A DNA stretch of 8,428 nt from Alphaproteobacteria bacterium (GCA_027485005.1 JAIXRX010000022.1:1-8428), one strand, 5' to 3'; numbered from the stretch's first letter, positions 1-6,448 are shown. Numbers and translations: made by a program. Notes: generated from the letters alone by a model not told the origin.

Positions 1-1677
1 AAGCGCTTGGAGTCCGTCGGTCAAAAATCCATTTCAACATTGGTGGACATTACCAACTATTTCACGCTGGCGCTCAACCGCCCACTGCACGTCTATGACC
101 TCAAAAAATTGCAGGGTGACATTGAAGTGCGCCGCGCCAAAGCAGGTGAAACACTCGCAGCACTCAACGGCAAATCTTACACGCTCGATGAGAATATTAC
201 CGTGATTGCCGACAGCAAAAATGCTGTGGCTATTGCGGGTGTGATTGGTGGCGAGGCGACTGGTTGCGACGAAAACACCACCGATGTGTTTTTGGAATGC
301 GCATGGTTCACCCCTGCCCGCGTGGCAGCCGCTGGACGCGCGTTGCAAATTCTCTCCGATGCGCGCTATCGTTTTGAACGTGGCGTGGATGCTGGCTTTG
401 TCGAAACTGGCGCGCGTCTTGCGGTGCAAATGATTATGGATTTGTGCGGTGGTGAAGCGAGCGAATTGCTAGTGGAGCGCACCGCTGACGCGCTGCCTGC
501 CCCGCGCGACGTGGTGATTGATACCGCGCGTATCAACGCGCTTGGTGGCACCAACTTTACCGCCAAAGAATGTGAAGAAACGCTTACCTCGCTTGGCTTT
601 AGCGTAACGAACGGCAAAGCCACCGTGCCAAGCTGGCGCGCAGATGTTTCGCATATTGCGGATTTAGCAGAAGAAGTTTTGCGCGTGCGTGGGTATCATC
701 ATATCCCCTCCACTCCGCTGCCAAACTCGCCCTTAGTCGCTAGCGCCGTGCTAACGCCACTGCAAAAACGCATTCAACAAGCACGTCGAATGCTCGCATC
801 GCGTGGGCTGTTGGAAGGCTATCATTGGAGCATGGTTTCTGCCGCAGCTGCCACGCATTTTGGTGGTGTCGCAGACGCGCTGACCTTGCAAAATCCAATT
901 CACCCAGACTTAAGCGTAATGCGCCCAAGCATTGTGCCGCCGTTGCTTTCCGCATGGGGAATCAACGCCCGCCGTGGCGCAGAGGCGCTTGGTTTGTTTG
1001 AAGTGGGAGCGGTGTGGAACGGCACGCAAATTGACGAACAAAAAACAGTGGCCACCGCTATTCGTGCTGGTGTGATGACCCCACAAGGGGTGCATGAAAC
1101 TGCCCGCGCAGTGGATGCATTTGATGCGAAAGCGGACGCGCTAGCGCTTCTCTCGCTCGCGGGCCTAAGCCCGAATAACATCACAATAGACAGCAAAGGC
1201 GCGCCGAATTACTACCATCCTGGTCGCTCTGCAGCGCTACTATTAGGAAAAGTCGTGGTAGGATATGTGGGCGAAATTCATCCGCAGACACTCACGCTGA
1301 TGGATGTGGAAGCACCGGTGGTCGGATGTGAAATTTTCTTGGAAAATATGCCATTTGCCAAAGCAAAAGGCAGTGCACGTGCAGCCTTGAAAGTATCTGA
1401 ATTTCAAGCCGTAGAACGCGATTTTGCCTTTGTCATCAACCGTGATCTACCTGCTGGTGATTTATTAAACGCACTGCGCCGCGCCGAGAAAAATCTGCTG
1501 AAAGATGTTCGTGTGTTTGACCTTTACGAAGGAAAAAATATGCCTGAAGGCAAGAAATCTCTGGCGGTGCGTATCACGCTGCAATCGATGGCCAAAACGC
1601 TGGAAGAGGCAGAGATTGATGCGATTTCAAAGGCAATAGTTGAAGCAGCAGCAAAACTTGGCGCAACATTACGTTAA
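1..1677 (+). CDS. pheT: Phenylalanine--tRNA ligase beta subunit, 5'-truncated by window edge
   Basis: Beta subunit of the cytoplasmic (alpha-beta)2 phenylalanyl-tRNA synthetase, which charges tRNA-Phe with phenylalanine using ATP. The frame is open from base 1 and 558 codons are visible. Bacterial PheT is usually near 800 residues, so about 240 N-terminal residues (the EMAP-like tRNA-binding domain and the start of B1) lie outside. Residues are numbered from visible codon 1. VDITNY (about 15-20) and the B3/B4 editing domain with RFERGVD (about 124-130) come first. The B5 domain ends in PSWRADVSHIADLAEEV and RGYHHIP (about 210-237). The catalytic-like module has NPIHPDLSVMRPS, LFEVGAVW and YHPGRSA (about 298-410). 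The C-terminal anticodon-binding FDX-ACB domain (about 463-558) has ERDFAFV, VFDLYEG and GKKSLAVRITLQS. The TTG at base 7 is internal, not the start. The gene converges on the ftsB-like gene with a 22-base gap. pheS is probably upstream but not visible. Confidence 0.97.
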   Translation, partial: KRLESVGQKSISTLVDITNYFTLALNRPLHVYDLKKLQGDIEVRRAKAGETLAALNGKSYTLDENITVIADSKNAVAIAGVIGGEATGCDENTTDVFLECAWFTPARVAAAGRALQILSDARYRFERGVDAGFVETGARLAVQMIMDLCGGEASELLVERTADALPAPRDVVIDTARINALGGTNFTAKECEETLTSLGFSVTNGKATVPSWRADVSHIADLAEEVLRVRGYHHIPSTPLPNSPLVASAVLTPLQKRIQQARRMLASRGLLEGYHWSMVSAAAATHFGGVADALTLQNPIHPDLSVMRPSIVPPLLSAWGINARRGAEALGLFEVGAVWNGTQIDEQKTVATAIRAGVMTPQGVHETARAVDAFDAKADALALLSLAGLSPNNITIDSKGAPNYYHPGRSAALLLGKVVVGYVGEIHPQTLTLMDVEAPVVGCEIFLENMPFAKAKGSARAALKVSEFQAVERDFAFVINRDLPAGDLLNALRRAEKNLLKDVRVFDLYEGKNMPEGKKSLAVRITLQSMAKTLEEAEIDAISKAIVEAAAKLGATLR

Positions 1678-1699
1678 GCCTTTAGGAGAACTGCGAGAG

Positions 1700-2083
1700 C
1701 TAATAAACTGTATCACTCTTGCTAGGTGAGGACATTTGCTCGGGGTCGATATAGACGACCATTTCGTCCATACCTGCGGCGCCAATATTTTTGCGCACCT
1801 GCTCGTCTAACATGTCGAGATCAAGAGAGTTTGGCTGCATAAGAGAAATACGTTTTTGTAAATCCATTTGCGCTTGATTAACTTGGGTGAGTTCCTGTTG
1901 CAACTCAGTAAGGTGGCGCTGTTCTTTGACCCATGCATACAAACCACGGTCACCATTGAAGGTGTGATAGCCGATATACATGACGGCCAGCGCGTAGAAA
2001 GCAGGCATGAGAAAACGCTGCCAACGAAGGCTTTGTGTGCCCTTATAGGACATATGTGCACCAAAACGTGCGCTTTGTGCCAT
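1700..2083 (-). CDS. ftsB: FtsB/DivIC-family septum formation initiator (cell division)
   Basis: Small bitopic inner-membrane protein of the FtsB/DivIC family. In other bacteria these proteins form a coiled-coil complex with FtsL and FtsQ at the division site. I place the start at the ATG at 2083 (MAQSARFGAH, 127 residues). A TTG two codons upstream and an ATG ten codons downstream are the alternatives; the ribosome site (AGGG/TTGGGA) is weak. One membrane segment is visible at about residues 26-40 (LMPAFYALAVMYIGYHTF), preceded by a basic N-terminus. A Leu/Gln-rich heptad-like coiled coil follows at about residues 52-85. The C-terminal part has DLDMLDEQVRKNIG, close to the family pattern in which a Leu-Asp-Glu-containing helix precedes an R-K-N/A-x-G turn. 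It lies 97 bases downstream of eno, a placement common in Alphaproteobacteria. The family is recognised from architecture, motif and context, not strong overall identity. Confidence 0.82.
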   Translation of the reverse strand: MAQSARFGAHMSYKGTQSLRWQRFLMPAFYALAVMYIGYHTFNGDRGLYAWVKEQRHLTELQQELTQVNQAQMDLQKRISLMQPNSLDLDMLDEQVRKNIGAAGMDEMVVYIDPEQMSSPSKSDTVY

Positions 2084-2127
2084 TCCCAACCCTGTGTTTT
2101 GTGTTATTTTTTAGCTATTAAATACAA

Positions 2128-2157
2128 GTTATACACAGGCCAAATAATTGCAAGCAA
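2128..2157 (-). promoter_or_regulatory. Possible sigma-70 promoter for the ftsB-like gene, overlapping a DnaA-box-like site
   Basis: On the minus strand, TTGCTT (2157-2152), an 18-base spacer and TATAAC (2133-2128) lie between eno and the ftsB-like gene. They would give a leader of about 40 bases. The -10 overlaps TTATACACA on the plus strand (2129-2137), which fits the DnaA-box pattern TTATNCACA. The -35 match is modest, and transcription through from eno is equally possible. Confidence 0.35.
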
Positions 2158-2180
2158 CAAAAGGCACGAGCCAGAAAAAA

Positions 2181-3500
2181 TTATGCAGCTTTATCTAATT
2201 TTTTACTGGCTGTGGCCGACATGTCAAAAGGGAGTGCGGATACTCCTGCATAACGTGCTTGCGTGCCGAGTTGTTCTTCAATGCGAAGAAGCTCGTTATA
2301 TTTTGCCAAGCGATCTGAGCGCGAAAGCGAACCCGTTTTGATTTGGCCGCAATTGGTGGCCACTGCAATGTGCGAAATGGTGGTGTCCTCGGTTTCGCCT
2401 GAGCGATGCGAAAGCACGGCGCGATAGCCCGCACGCTGCGCCATTTGCACCGCTTCCAGCGTTTCGGTCAGCGTGCCGATTTGGTTGACTTTTACCAGCA
2501 ATGCATTCGCTAAACCATCCGCAATGCCTTGCTTCAAAATGGTTGGGTTGGTCACAAATAAATCGTCACCCACGAGTTGGATTTTCTTGCCCAAAGATTC
2601 AGTCAGAAGTTTCCAACCCGCGCGGTCATCCTCACCCATACCGTCTTCAATCGAAGCGATTGGGTAGCGCGCGCACAAATCTTCGTAATATTTTACCATA
2701 CCTGCGGCATCCAGCTTTTTGCCTTCGCCTTCTAGATGATATTGGCCTTTTTTAGAGAATTCGCTAGCCGCAGCGTCCAAGGCCAACACCACGTCCACAC
2801 CTGGTTTGTAGCCCGCTTTTTCGATGGCTTGCATGAGCACGCTCAAGGCTTCGTCTGAGCTTTTCAGGTCTGGTGCAAAGCCACCTTCGTCACCCACGGC
2901 GGTGGAAAAGCCTTTGTCAGCCAAAATCTTTTTCAGCGTGTGGAAAATTTCCGCGCCCATTTGCAATGAATGCGCTTGATTTTCTGCGCCCACCGGCATC
3001 ACCATAAATTCTTGAATATCGATCGGATTGTTGGCATGCGCGCCGCCATTGATGACGTTCATCATCGGCACAGGCAACACATGCGCAAAGGTGCCGCCAA
3101 GGTAGCGATAGAGCGGCTGACCAAGGCTGTGCGCCGAAGCATGCGCGAGTGCGAGTGACACACCCAAAATGGCATTCGCACCCAAACGCGCTTTATTCGG
3201 CGTGCCATCCAGCGCAATCATCATCGCGTCTAGTTTGCTTTGCTCGGTGGCATCCAAGCCAAGCAGCGCGTCTTGAATTTCGCCATTCACCGCTTCCACA
3301 GCCTTACGCACGCCTTTGCCCATATAGCGGAATTTATCACCGTCGCGCAGTTCCAGCGCTTCGAGTGTGCCCGTGCTCGCGCCCGACGGCACCGCTGCAC
3401 GACCAAAGCCACCACTGGCCAATTCTACATCGACTTCAACCGTTGGATTGCCGCGGCTATCAATGATTTCACGGGCGTGGATGCTAAGAATTTCAGTCAT
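2181..3500 (-). CDS. eno: Enolase (phosphopyruvate hydratase)
   Basis: Cytoplasmic glycolytic enzyme converting 2-phosphoglycerate to phosphoenolpyruvate, with Mg2+. At 439 residues it is full length for the family. The N-terminal domain includes SRGNPTVEVDV and the loop VPSGASTG (37-44). The barrel has NGGAHANN (151-158, His155), GDEGGF (203-208, catalytic acid Glu205), the magnesium ligands Asp242, Glu285 and Asp312, and the catalytic base Lys337 in LLVKVNQ. The signature SHRSGETEDTTISH covers 364-377 and KTGSLSRSDR covers 388-397. The spacing of Asp242, Glu285, Asp312 and Lys337 closely follows the E. coli enzyme (246, 290, 317, 342 as I recall). The ATG at 3500 has an AAGGA ribosome site about eight bases upstream. 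It begins 38 bases after kdsA, so the two are probably co-transcribed. Its product, phosphoenolpyruvate, is a KdsA substrate. Confidence 0.98.
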   Translation of the reverse strand: MTEILSIHAREIIDSRGNPTVEVDVELASGGFGRAAVPSGASTGTLEALELRDGDKFRYMGKGVRKAVEAVNGEIQDALLGLDATEQSKLDAMMIALDGTPNKARLGANAILGVSLALAHASAHSLGQPLYRYLGGTFAHVLPVPMMNVINGGAHANNPIDIQEFMVMPVGAENQAHSLQMGAEIFHTLKKILADKGFSTAVGDEGGFAPDLKSSDEALSVLMQAIEKAGYKPGVDVVLALDAAASEFSKKGQYHLEGEGKKLDAAGMVKYYEDLCARYPIASIEDGMGEDDRAGWKLLTESLGKKIQLVGDDLFVTNPTILKQGIADGLANALLVKVNQIGTLTETLEAVQMAQRAGYRAVLSHRSGETEDTTISHIAVATNCGQIKTGSLSRSDRLAKYNELLRIEEQLGTQARYAGVSALPFDMSATASKKLDKAA

Positions 3501-3538
3501 GGCAGAGTCCTTTTCAGCGAGGTAAAATGATGCGCGTT

Positions 3539-4384
3539 TTATGCAAGAGATTTGGCGACTTCGTCAAGGCGTTTCAGGTCGGAAAGTAATTTTTCCATCT
3601 GATCCAGCGGCACCATGTTTGGTCCGTCCGACGGCGCACAGTCTGGGTTTTCATGGCTTTCCATGAACAAACCAGCCACACCCACGGCCACTGCGGCACG
3701 CGACAAGGTCGGCACAAATTCGCGCTGCCCGCCCGAAGAGGTGCCTTGGCCGCCCGGTTGCTGCACCGAATGCGTGGCGTCCAACACCACAGGGTAGCCC
3801 GTTTGCGCCATAATCGGGAAAGCGCGCATGTCCACCACCAGCGTATTGTAGCCAAAGGAAACGCCGCGCTCAGTCAGAATCACGTTGGTATTGCCAAAAT
3901 CTTCCATTTTGCTGGCCACATTTTTCATGTCCCATGGCGCAAGAAACTGGCCTTTTTTGACATTCACCACGCGGCCAGTTTCGGCGGCGGCTTTCAGCAA
4001 ATCGGTTTGGCGACAAAGAAACGCCGGAATCTGCAACACATCCACCACAGGCGCTACCAGCGCGCAATGCGCGGCTTCATGCACGTCAGTCAACACGGGG
4101 CAGCCAATCTCTTTGCGAATCTCTTCAAACACAGGAAGCGACGCTTCCAAACCCGCGCCACGCTTGCCTTGCAGGCTCGTGCGGTTCGCTTTGTCGTAGG
4201 AGGTTTTATAGATAAAACCGATGCCCAATTTGTCCGCGATTTTCTTGAGCGCAGACGCCATCATCAACGCATGGTCGCGCGTTTCGAGCTGGCATGGCCC
4301 TGCAATCAAGGAAAATGGCAGGTTATTGGCAAACACCACATCCCCCGCTGGGTGTGGCACAATAATCTTTTTAGGCGTCGTCAT
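3539..4384 (-). CDS. kdsA: 3-deoxy-8-phosphooctulonate synthase, metal-dependent type
   Basis: Condenses arabinose-5-phosphate with phosphoenolpyruvate to give KDO-8-phosphate, the precursor of the KDO that joins lipid A to the LPS core. At 281 residues it has the normal length of this TIM-barrel enzyme. IAGPCQLET lies at 27-35, the substrate-binding loop KTSYDKANRTS at 60-70, DATHSVQQPGG at 202-212, MESHENPDCA at 241-250 and SDGPNM at 252-257. Cys31, His205, Glu242 and Asp253 stand where the metal ligands of the Aquifex enzyme (Cys11, His185, Glu222, Asp233) would be, with identical spacings of 174, 211 and 222 residues from the Cys. Metal-independent enzymes such as that of E. coli have Asn in place of the Cys, so this one should need a divalent metal. 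It is followed 38 bases later by eno. The start at 4384 has only a weak ribosome site; another ATG five bases upstream is out of frame. Confidence 0.97.
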   Translation of the reverse strand: MTTPKKIIVPHPAGDVVFANNLPFSLIAGPCQLETRDHALMMASALKKIADKLGIGFIYKTSYDKANRTSLQGKRGAGLEASLPVFEEIRKEIGCPVLTDVHEAAHCALVAPVVDVLQIPAFLCRQTDLLKAAAETGRVVNVKKGQFLAPWDMKNVASKMEDFGNTNVILTERGVSFGYNTLVVDMRAFPIMAQTGYPVVLDATHSVQQPGGQGTSSGGQREFVPTLSRAAVAVGVAGLFMESHENPDCAPSDGPNMVPLDQMEKLLSDLKRLDEVAKSLA

Positions 4385-4417
4385 ATCATGTTACTTTCTT
4401 GAGAAGAGATGGCGCGA

Positions 4418-4446
4418 TTTATCCCATGTATCCTGCGTGGTGGCAA
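4418..4446 (-). promoter_or_regulatory. Candidate sigma-70 promoter for kdsA–eno
   Basis: On the minus strand, TTGCCA (4446-4441), a 17-base spacer and GATAAA (4423-4418) stand in the 128-base gap between the SET gene and kdsA. Five of six -35 bases and four of six -10 bases match consensus. Transcription would start near 4411, giving a leader of about 27 bases. This would let kdsA–eno be expressed independently of the SET gene. Confidence 0.45.
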
Positions 4447-4512
4447 GTATGGATTGCGCCTTTTTCTCTTAGGCCGTGCTGCAAAAAGAAATAAAATGAA
4501 CGTCCACAAGGC

Positions 4513-4968
4513 CTAGGCCGCTACGCTCGAAACATCCCGCAAAAATTCAAAAGACGGCAAACCCATGAAATAGCGCGCAATCTGCGGGGGTGTAAAACGC
4601 ATGTAATCGGTGGTAATTTCTTCCCCTGCCGCAATGTCACGCAGCGCAAACACTGGTTCAGCCAGCGTTTCCCCTGCCCTTTGCCCCCAGCTTGGCCCAG
4701 TATTTGGGCGGTCGCTATGGTTGGTGTAGCGGTCATGGTCGCGGCTATACATCACGCCGAATTGACTGTCTGCCACAGCGGGATAGACATGGATGCCGAT
4801 TTTCTGTTTTACCGCAGGCGGCAAAGCGGCATATTCAGGCAAAGTAAAAAACACGTCCACGGCAGGTTCATAGCGCCAGATTTGCGTGCCTTGAGGGATA
4901 GCATGGGAGGAGAAAAGGCCAACACCACCAAAAGCGTCAGGCGCGAGAAACGTCTCGATTAAAAGCAT
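4513..4968 (-). CDS. Small SET-domain protein (putative protein-lysine methyltransferase)
   Basis: A compact 151-residue protein that is almost entirely one SET domain, the fold that uses S-adenosylmethionine to methylate lysines in proteins. The expected blocks occur in order. GGVGLFSSHAIPQGTQI (14-30) matches the N-terminal G-x-G-hydrophobic strand and turn. YTNHSDRPNT (81-90) carries the NHS motif of the cofactor pocket. ALRDIAAGEEITTDY (108-122) matches the D-I-x-x-G-E-E-x-x-x-D-Y block with the catalytic-region tyrosine (Tyr122). The Cys-rich post-SET zinc motif is absent; the protein ends in DVSSVAA. No signal peptide or membrane segment is seen, so it is probably cytoplasmic. Its substrate is unknown; bacterial SET proteins have been linked to ribosomal-protein or host-protein methylation, and neither is indicated here. 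It begins 47 bases after a Cys-rich short ORF, behind a terminator-like hairpin. The ribosome site is weak (GTGG). Confidence 0.86.
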   Translation of the reverse strand: MLLIETFLAPDAFGGVGLFSSHAIPQGTQIWRYEPAVDVFFTLPEYAALPPAVKQKIGIHVYPAVADSQFGVMYSRDHDRYTNHSDRPNTGPSWGQRAGETLAEPVFALRDIAAGEEITTDYMRFTPPQIARYFMGLPSFEFLRDVSSVAA

Positions 4969-5003
4969 AAAAATACCACAAAAACATTGTTGAAAGTCTG
5001 TTC

Positions 5004-5036
5004 AAAAAAAGCGTGCTAGGCGCAGCAACAGCACGC
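5004..5036 (-). terminator. Intrinsic terminator or attenuator overlapping the end of the Cys-rich ORF
   Basis: On the minus strand, GCGTGCT (5036-5030) pairs perfectly with AGCACGC (5017-5011) across a 12-base loop and is followed at once by seven T residues (5010-5004). The 5' arm lies in Ala-Cys-Cys codons of the short ORF, and its TAG stop falls at the loop/3'-arm boundary. The hairpin sits 35 bases before the SET start codon. It could end a short transcript or act as an attenuator controlled by translation of the ORF. The stem is short but GC-rich. Confidence 0.65.
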
Positions 5037-5108
5037 GCAGCAAGAGCGACAGCAACAACATGCAGCCACTGAAGAGACTTCAAAAAAATGTTTATGCGGG
5101 ATGAGCAA
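5016..5108 (-). CDS. Putative 30-residue Cys-rich peptide or leader ORF upstream of the SET gene
   Basis: I do not recognise this peptide. Starting at a TTG (5108) it reads MLIPHKHFF, then EVSSVAA, then CCCCRSCCACCCCA, ending at TAG. Ten of 30 residues are Cys, all in the last 14. Support for translation: AAAAGGA stands nine bases upstream, and a near-consensus promoter would start the RNA about 27 bases before the TTG. The Cys codons are mixed (four TGT, six TGC), so this is not a pure trinucleotide run. There is no ATG in frame. Possible roles are a leader peptide sensing Cys-tRNA charging or thiol/metal state, a metal-binding peptide, or the precursor of a modified peptide. Against it: DNA rich in TGC-like repeats gives CCCC, LLLL or AAAA in its three frames, and the unit could be a non-coding RNA. 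Confidence 0.42.
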   Translation of the reverse strand: MLIPHKHFFEVSSVAACCCCRSCCACCCCA

Positions 5109-5117
5109 AATGCTTAT

Positions 5118-5124
5118 TCCTTTT
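5118..5124 (-). promoter_or_regulatory. Shine-Dalgarno sequence deciding the TTG start of the Cys-rich ORF
   Basis: AAAAGGA on the minus strand is followed by nine bases and then TTG at 5108. The bases around the TTG can form a small hairpin (AGCA-TTT-TGCT) that would partly hide the start codon. Confidence 0.45.
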
Positions 5125-5141
5125 AGATTAATAACGCAATG

Positions 5142-5170
5142 ATTCTAGCAACATGAACAATAAAGGTCAA
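5142..5170 (-). promoter_or_regulatory. Strong sigma-70-type promoter for the Cys-rich leader/SET unit
   Basis: On the minus strand, TTGACC (5170-5165), a 17-base spacer and TAGAAT (5147-5142) each match the consensus hexamers at five of six positions with ideal spacing. The start point should be near 5135. It lies just after the stop of the 399-residue membrane-protein gene (5189) and is the best promoter match I found in the window. Confidence 0.6.
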
Positions 5171-5188
5171 ATGATTGTGGTGATTTGC

Positions 5189-6388
5189 CTAAGGTGTAGG
5201 AGTAATTTCCTCTATATCAACCCACTCCACTCCCCAAAAACCCTTATGTAATGGGATGTTGATGGGCTTTTCTACCTTTGCCATATCATAATTCTGTGCC
5301 GTGGCAGCAAACGAATAATAGGGATTATTTTGCGGGTCCCAATGCAATACCCACATGCGGTATTCTAAATCTGCCCCCGAACGGCATTTGGAATTATTTT
5401 GTGATATAGATTGCAAAACATGCTGACGATTCTCTGGCAGGCACTGCTGCTCAGTCAAAGGATAGGTTGTATGATAGGTATGTTTTCCAGAGCGGCGCTT
5501 GCAATCAATATGACATGTTTTTTGTAATAGTGGCGTTGAATAGATTTGTTGCTCTGAACGGTCGAGCAATATGTTGGTTTCTCGCGTTAATGCAATGCCG
5601 CAAACCATAAAACCAAACACGCCAAACAACAAAAAATCAGCGGCCACCCACCCTAGCCATGAGGTGCCCGCCAATAGGTGCTGAATCAACACCGCCCAGC
5701 CAACTGCCAACACCATACCAATCACAGCGCCCACATTTACAAGCGATTGCAAGGACGTGATTTCAGTGCTGGAGAAAAATGTTGGAATCAGAATAAAAAA
5801 TGCGCTGGCGCACAAAGCCGCATGCGCAACCACAAATAGCAAAGCCTTAGTACGCAATGAAGAGGGATGATAAACACCGTGTGCGCGCTCTATTTCTTCC
5901 AGTGCTTTGGCAAGCTGCGAGAGGTTTTCCCACAAACCATTTTTATGATCAGCCTCGTTATTTAATCGCCCGATGAAACGCGGCACCACCCACATTTTAT
6001 TGCGCGTGGCATAAAGCGTGCGAATAGGCTGCAAGAAAAGATGGGCGAGCAATGTTTGCACTTCTTTTTTGGCAAAAGCATCCGCTAGGTAATCTTCATC
6101 ATCACAAATGAAATAGAGCTTTTTATCGAGGGTTTCGTCGCCCGTTGAAATTTCAACAGCCAACCCAAGAAATTTAAAAATGCGATGATACCACCGCTCG
6201 CGCACAATAATAAAAGTGCGTTGAGCAATACGGTTCACGCCAATTTTGCTAATTTTTCCTTTATGCGTATCAATCAACCCATCAGGGTACTCTTTTGAAT
6301 GAGCATGCTCAAGGCCATCGCCCCGATGTGCGCGAAGCATAAAATAATAAATCGCGCTAAAAATAATAATCTGAATCAGCAAAATCAT
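5189..6388 (-). CDS. Unrecognised four-helix membrane protein
   Basis: I do not recognise this 399-residue protein. A hydrophobic helix at residues 2-18 is followed by a basic, soluble stretch of about 160 residues (19-180), probably cytoplasmic. This stretch contains an acidic patch (CDDEDYLADAF, 95-105) and a likely helix, LSQLAKALEEIERAH (156-170). Three more membrane helices follow at about 181-205, 216-240 and 244-267. By the positive-inside rule the 130-residue tail (268-399) would face the periplasm. It has Cys at 292, 296, 316 and 335, which could form disulfides. Trp and Tyr are frequent near the end (MWVLHWDPQNNPYY, 345-358). There is no signal-peptide cleavage site or catalytic motif. 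The start at 6388 has no clear ribosome site, and the gene begins 21 bases beyond the carD terminator. No good promoter is visible, so expression may depend on read-through. Confidence 0.8.
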   Translation of the reverse strand: MILLIQIIIFSAIYYFMLRAHRGDGLEHAHSKEYPDGLIDTHKGKISKIGVNRIAQRTFIIVRERWYHRIFKFLGLAVEISTGDETLDKKLYFICDDEDYLADAFAKKEVQTLLAHLFLQPIRTLYATRNKMWVVPRFIGRLNNEADHKNGLWENLSQLAKALEEIERAHGVYHPSSLRTKALLFVVAHAALCASAFFILIPTFFSSTEITSLQSLVNVGAVIGMVLAVGWAVLIQHLLAGTSWLGWVAADFLLFGVFGFMVCGIALTRETNILLDRSEQQIYSTPLLQKTCHIDCKRRSGKHTYHTTYPLTEQQCLPENRQHVLQSISQNNSKCRSGADLEYRMWVLHWDPQNNPYYSFAATAQNYDMAKVEKPINIPLHKGFWGVEWVDIEEITPTP

Positions 6389-6409
6389 AATATATTCGCG
6401 ATGAGGTTA

Positions 6410-6448
6410 AAAAAAGCCCCCAACACCAAAAGTGTCAGGGGCTTTTTT
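6410..6448 (-). terminator. Intrinsic terminator after carD (potentially bidirectional)
   Basis: AAAAAAGCCCC (6410-6420) pairs with GGGGCTTTTTT (6438-6448). After two mismatches an inner ACAC/GTGT stem closes on a CAAAA loop. A T tract follows the stem on either strand. It lies 20 bases beyond the carD stop and 21 bases before the start of the next gene, so its evident role is to end carD transcription. Confidence 0.9.

Noticed and set aside
2160..2180. Terminator after eno (GGC/GCC mini-stem)
   Set aside because: The stem is only three base pairs and is not followed by a clean T tract.
3653..4402. A 249-codon plus-strand open frame opposite kdsA
   Set aside because: It lies entirely antisense to a clearly real kdsA, and its His/Arg-rich composition is typical of a shadow frame.
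4510..4519. GGCCTAGGCC palindrome overlapping the SET stop codon
   Set aside because: No loop and no T tract follows; it is a simple short palindrome rather than a terminator.
5002..5061. A second minus-strand ORF starting with ATG, giving the Leu-rich peptide MLLLSLLLRVLLLRLARFF
   Set aside because: It is another frame of the same TGC/TTG-rich repeat and has only a weak AGTGG upstream. The Cys frame has a much better ribosome site, so I keep this only as an alternative reading.
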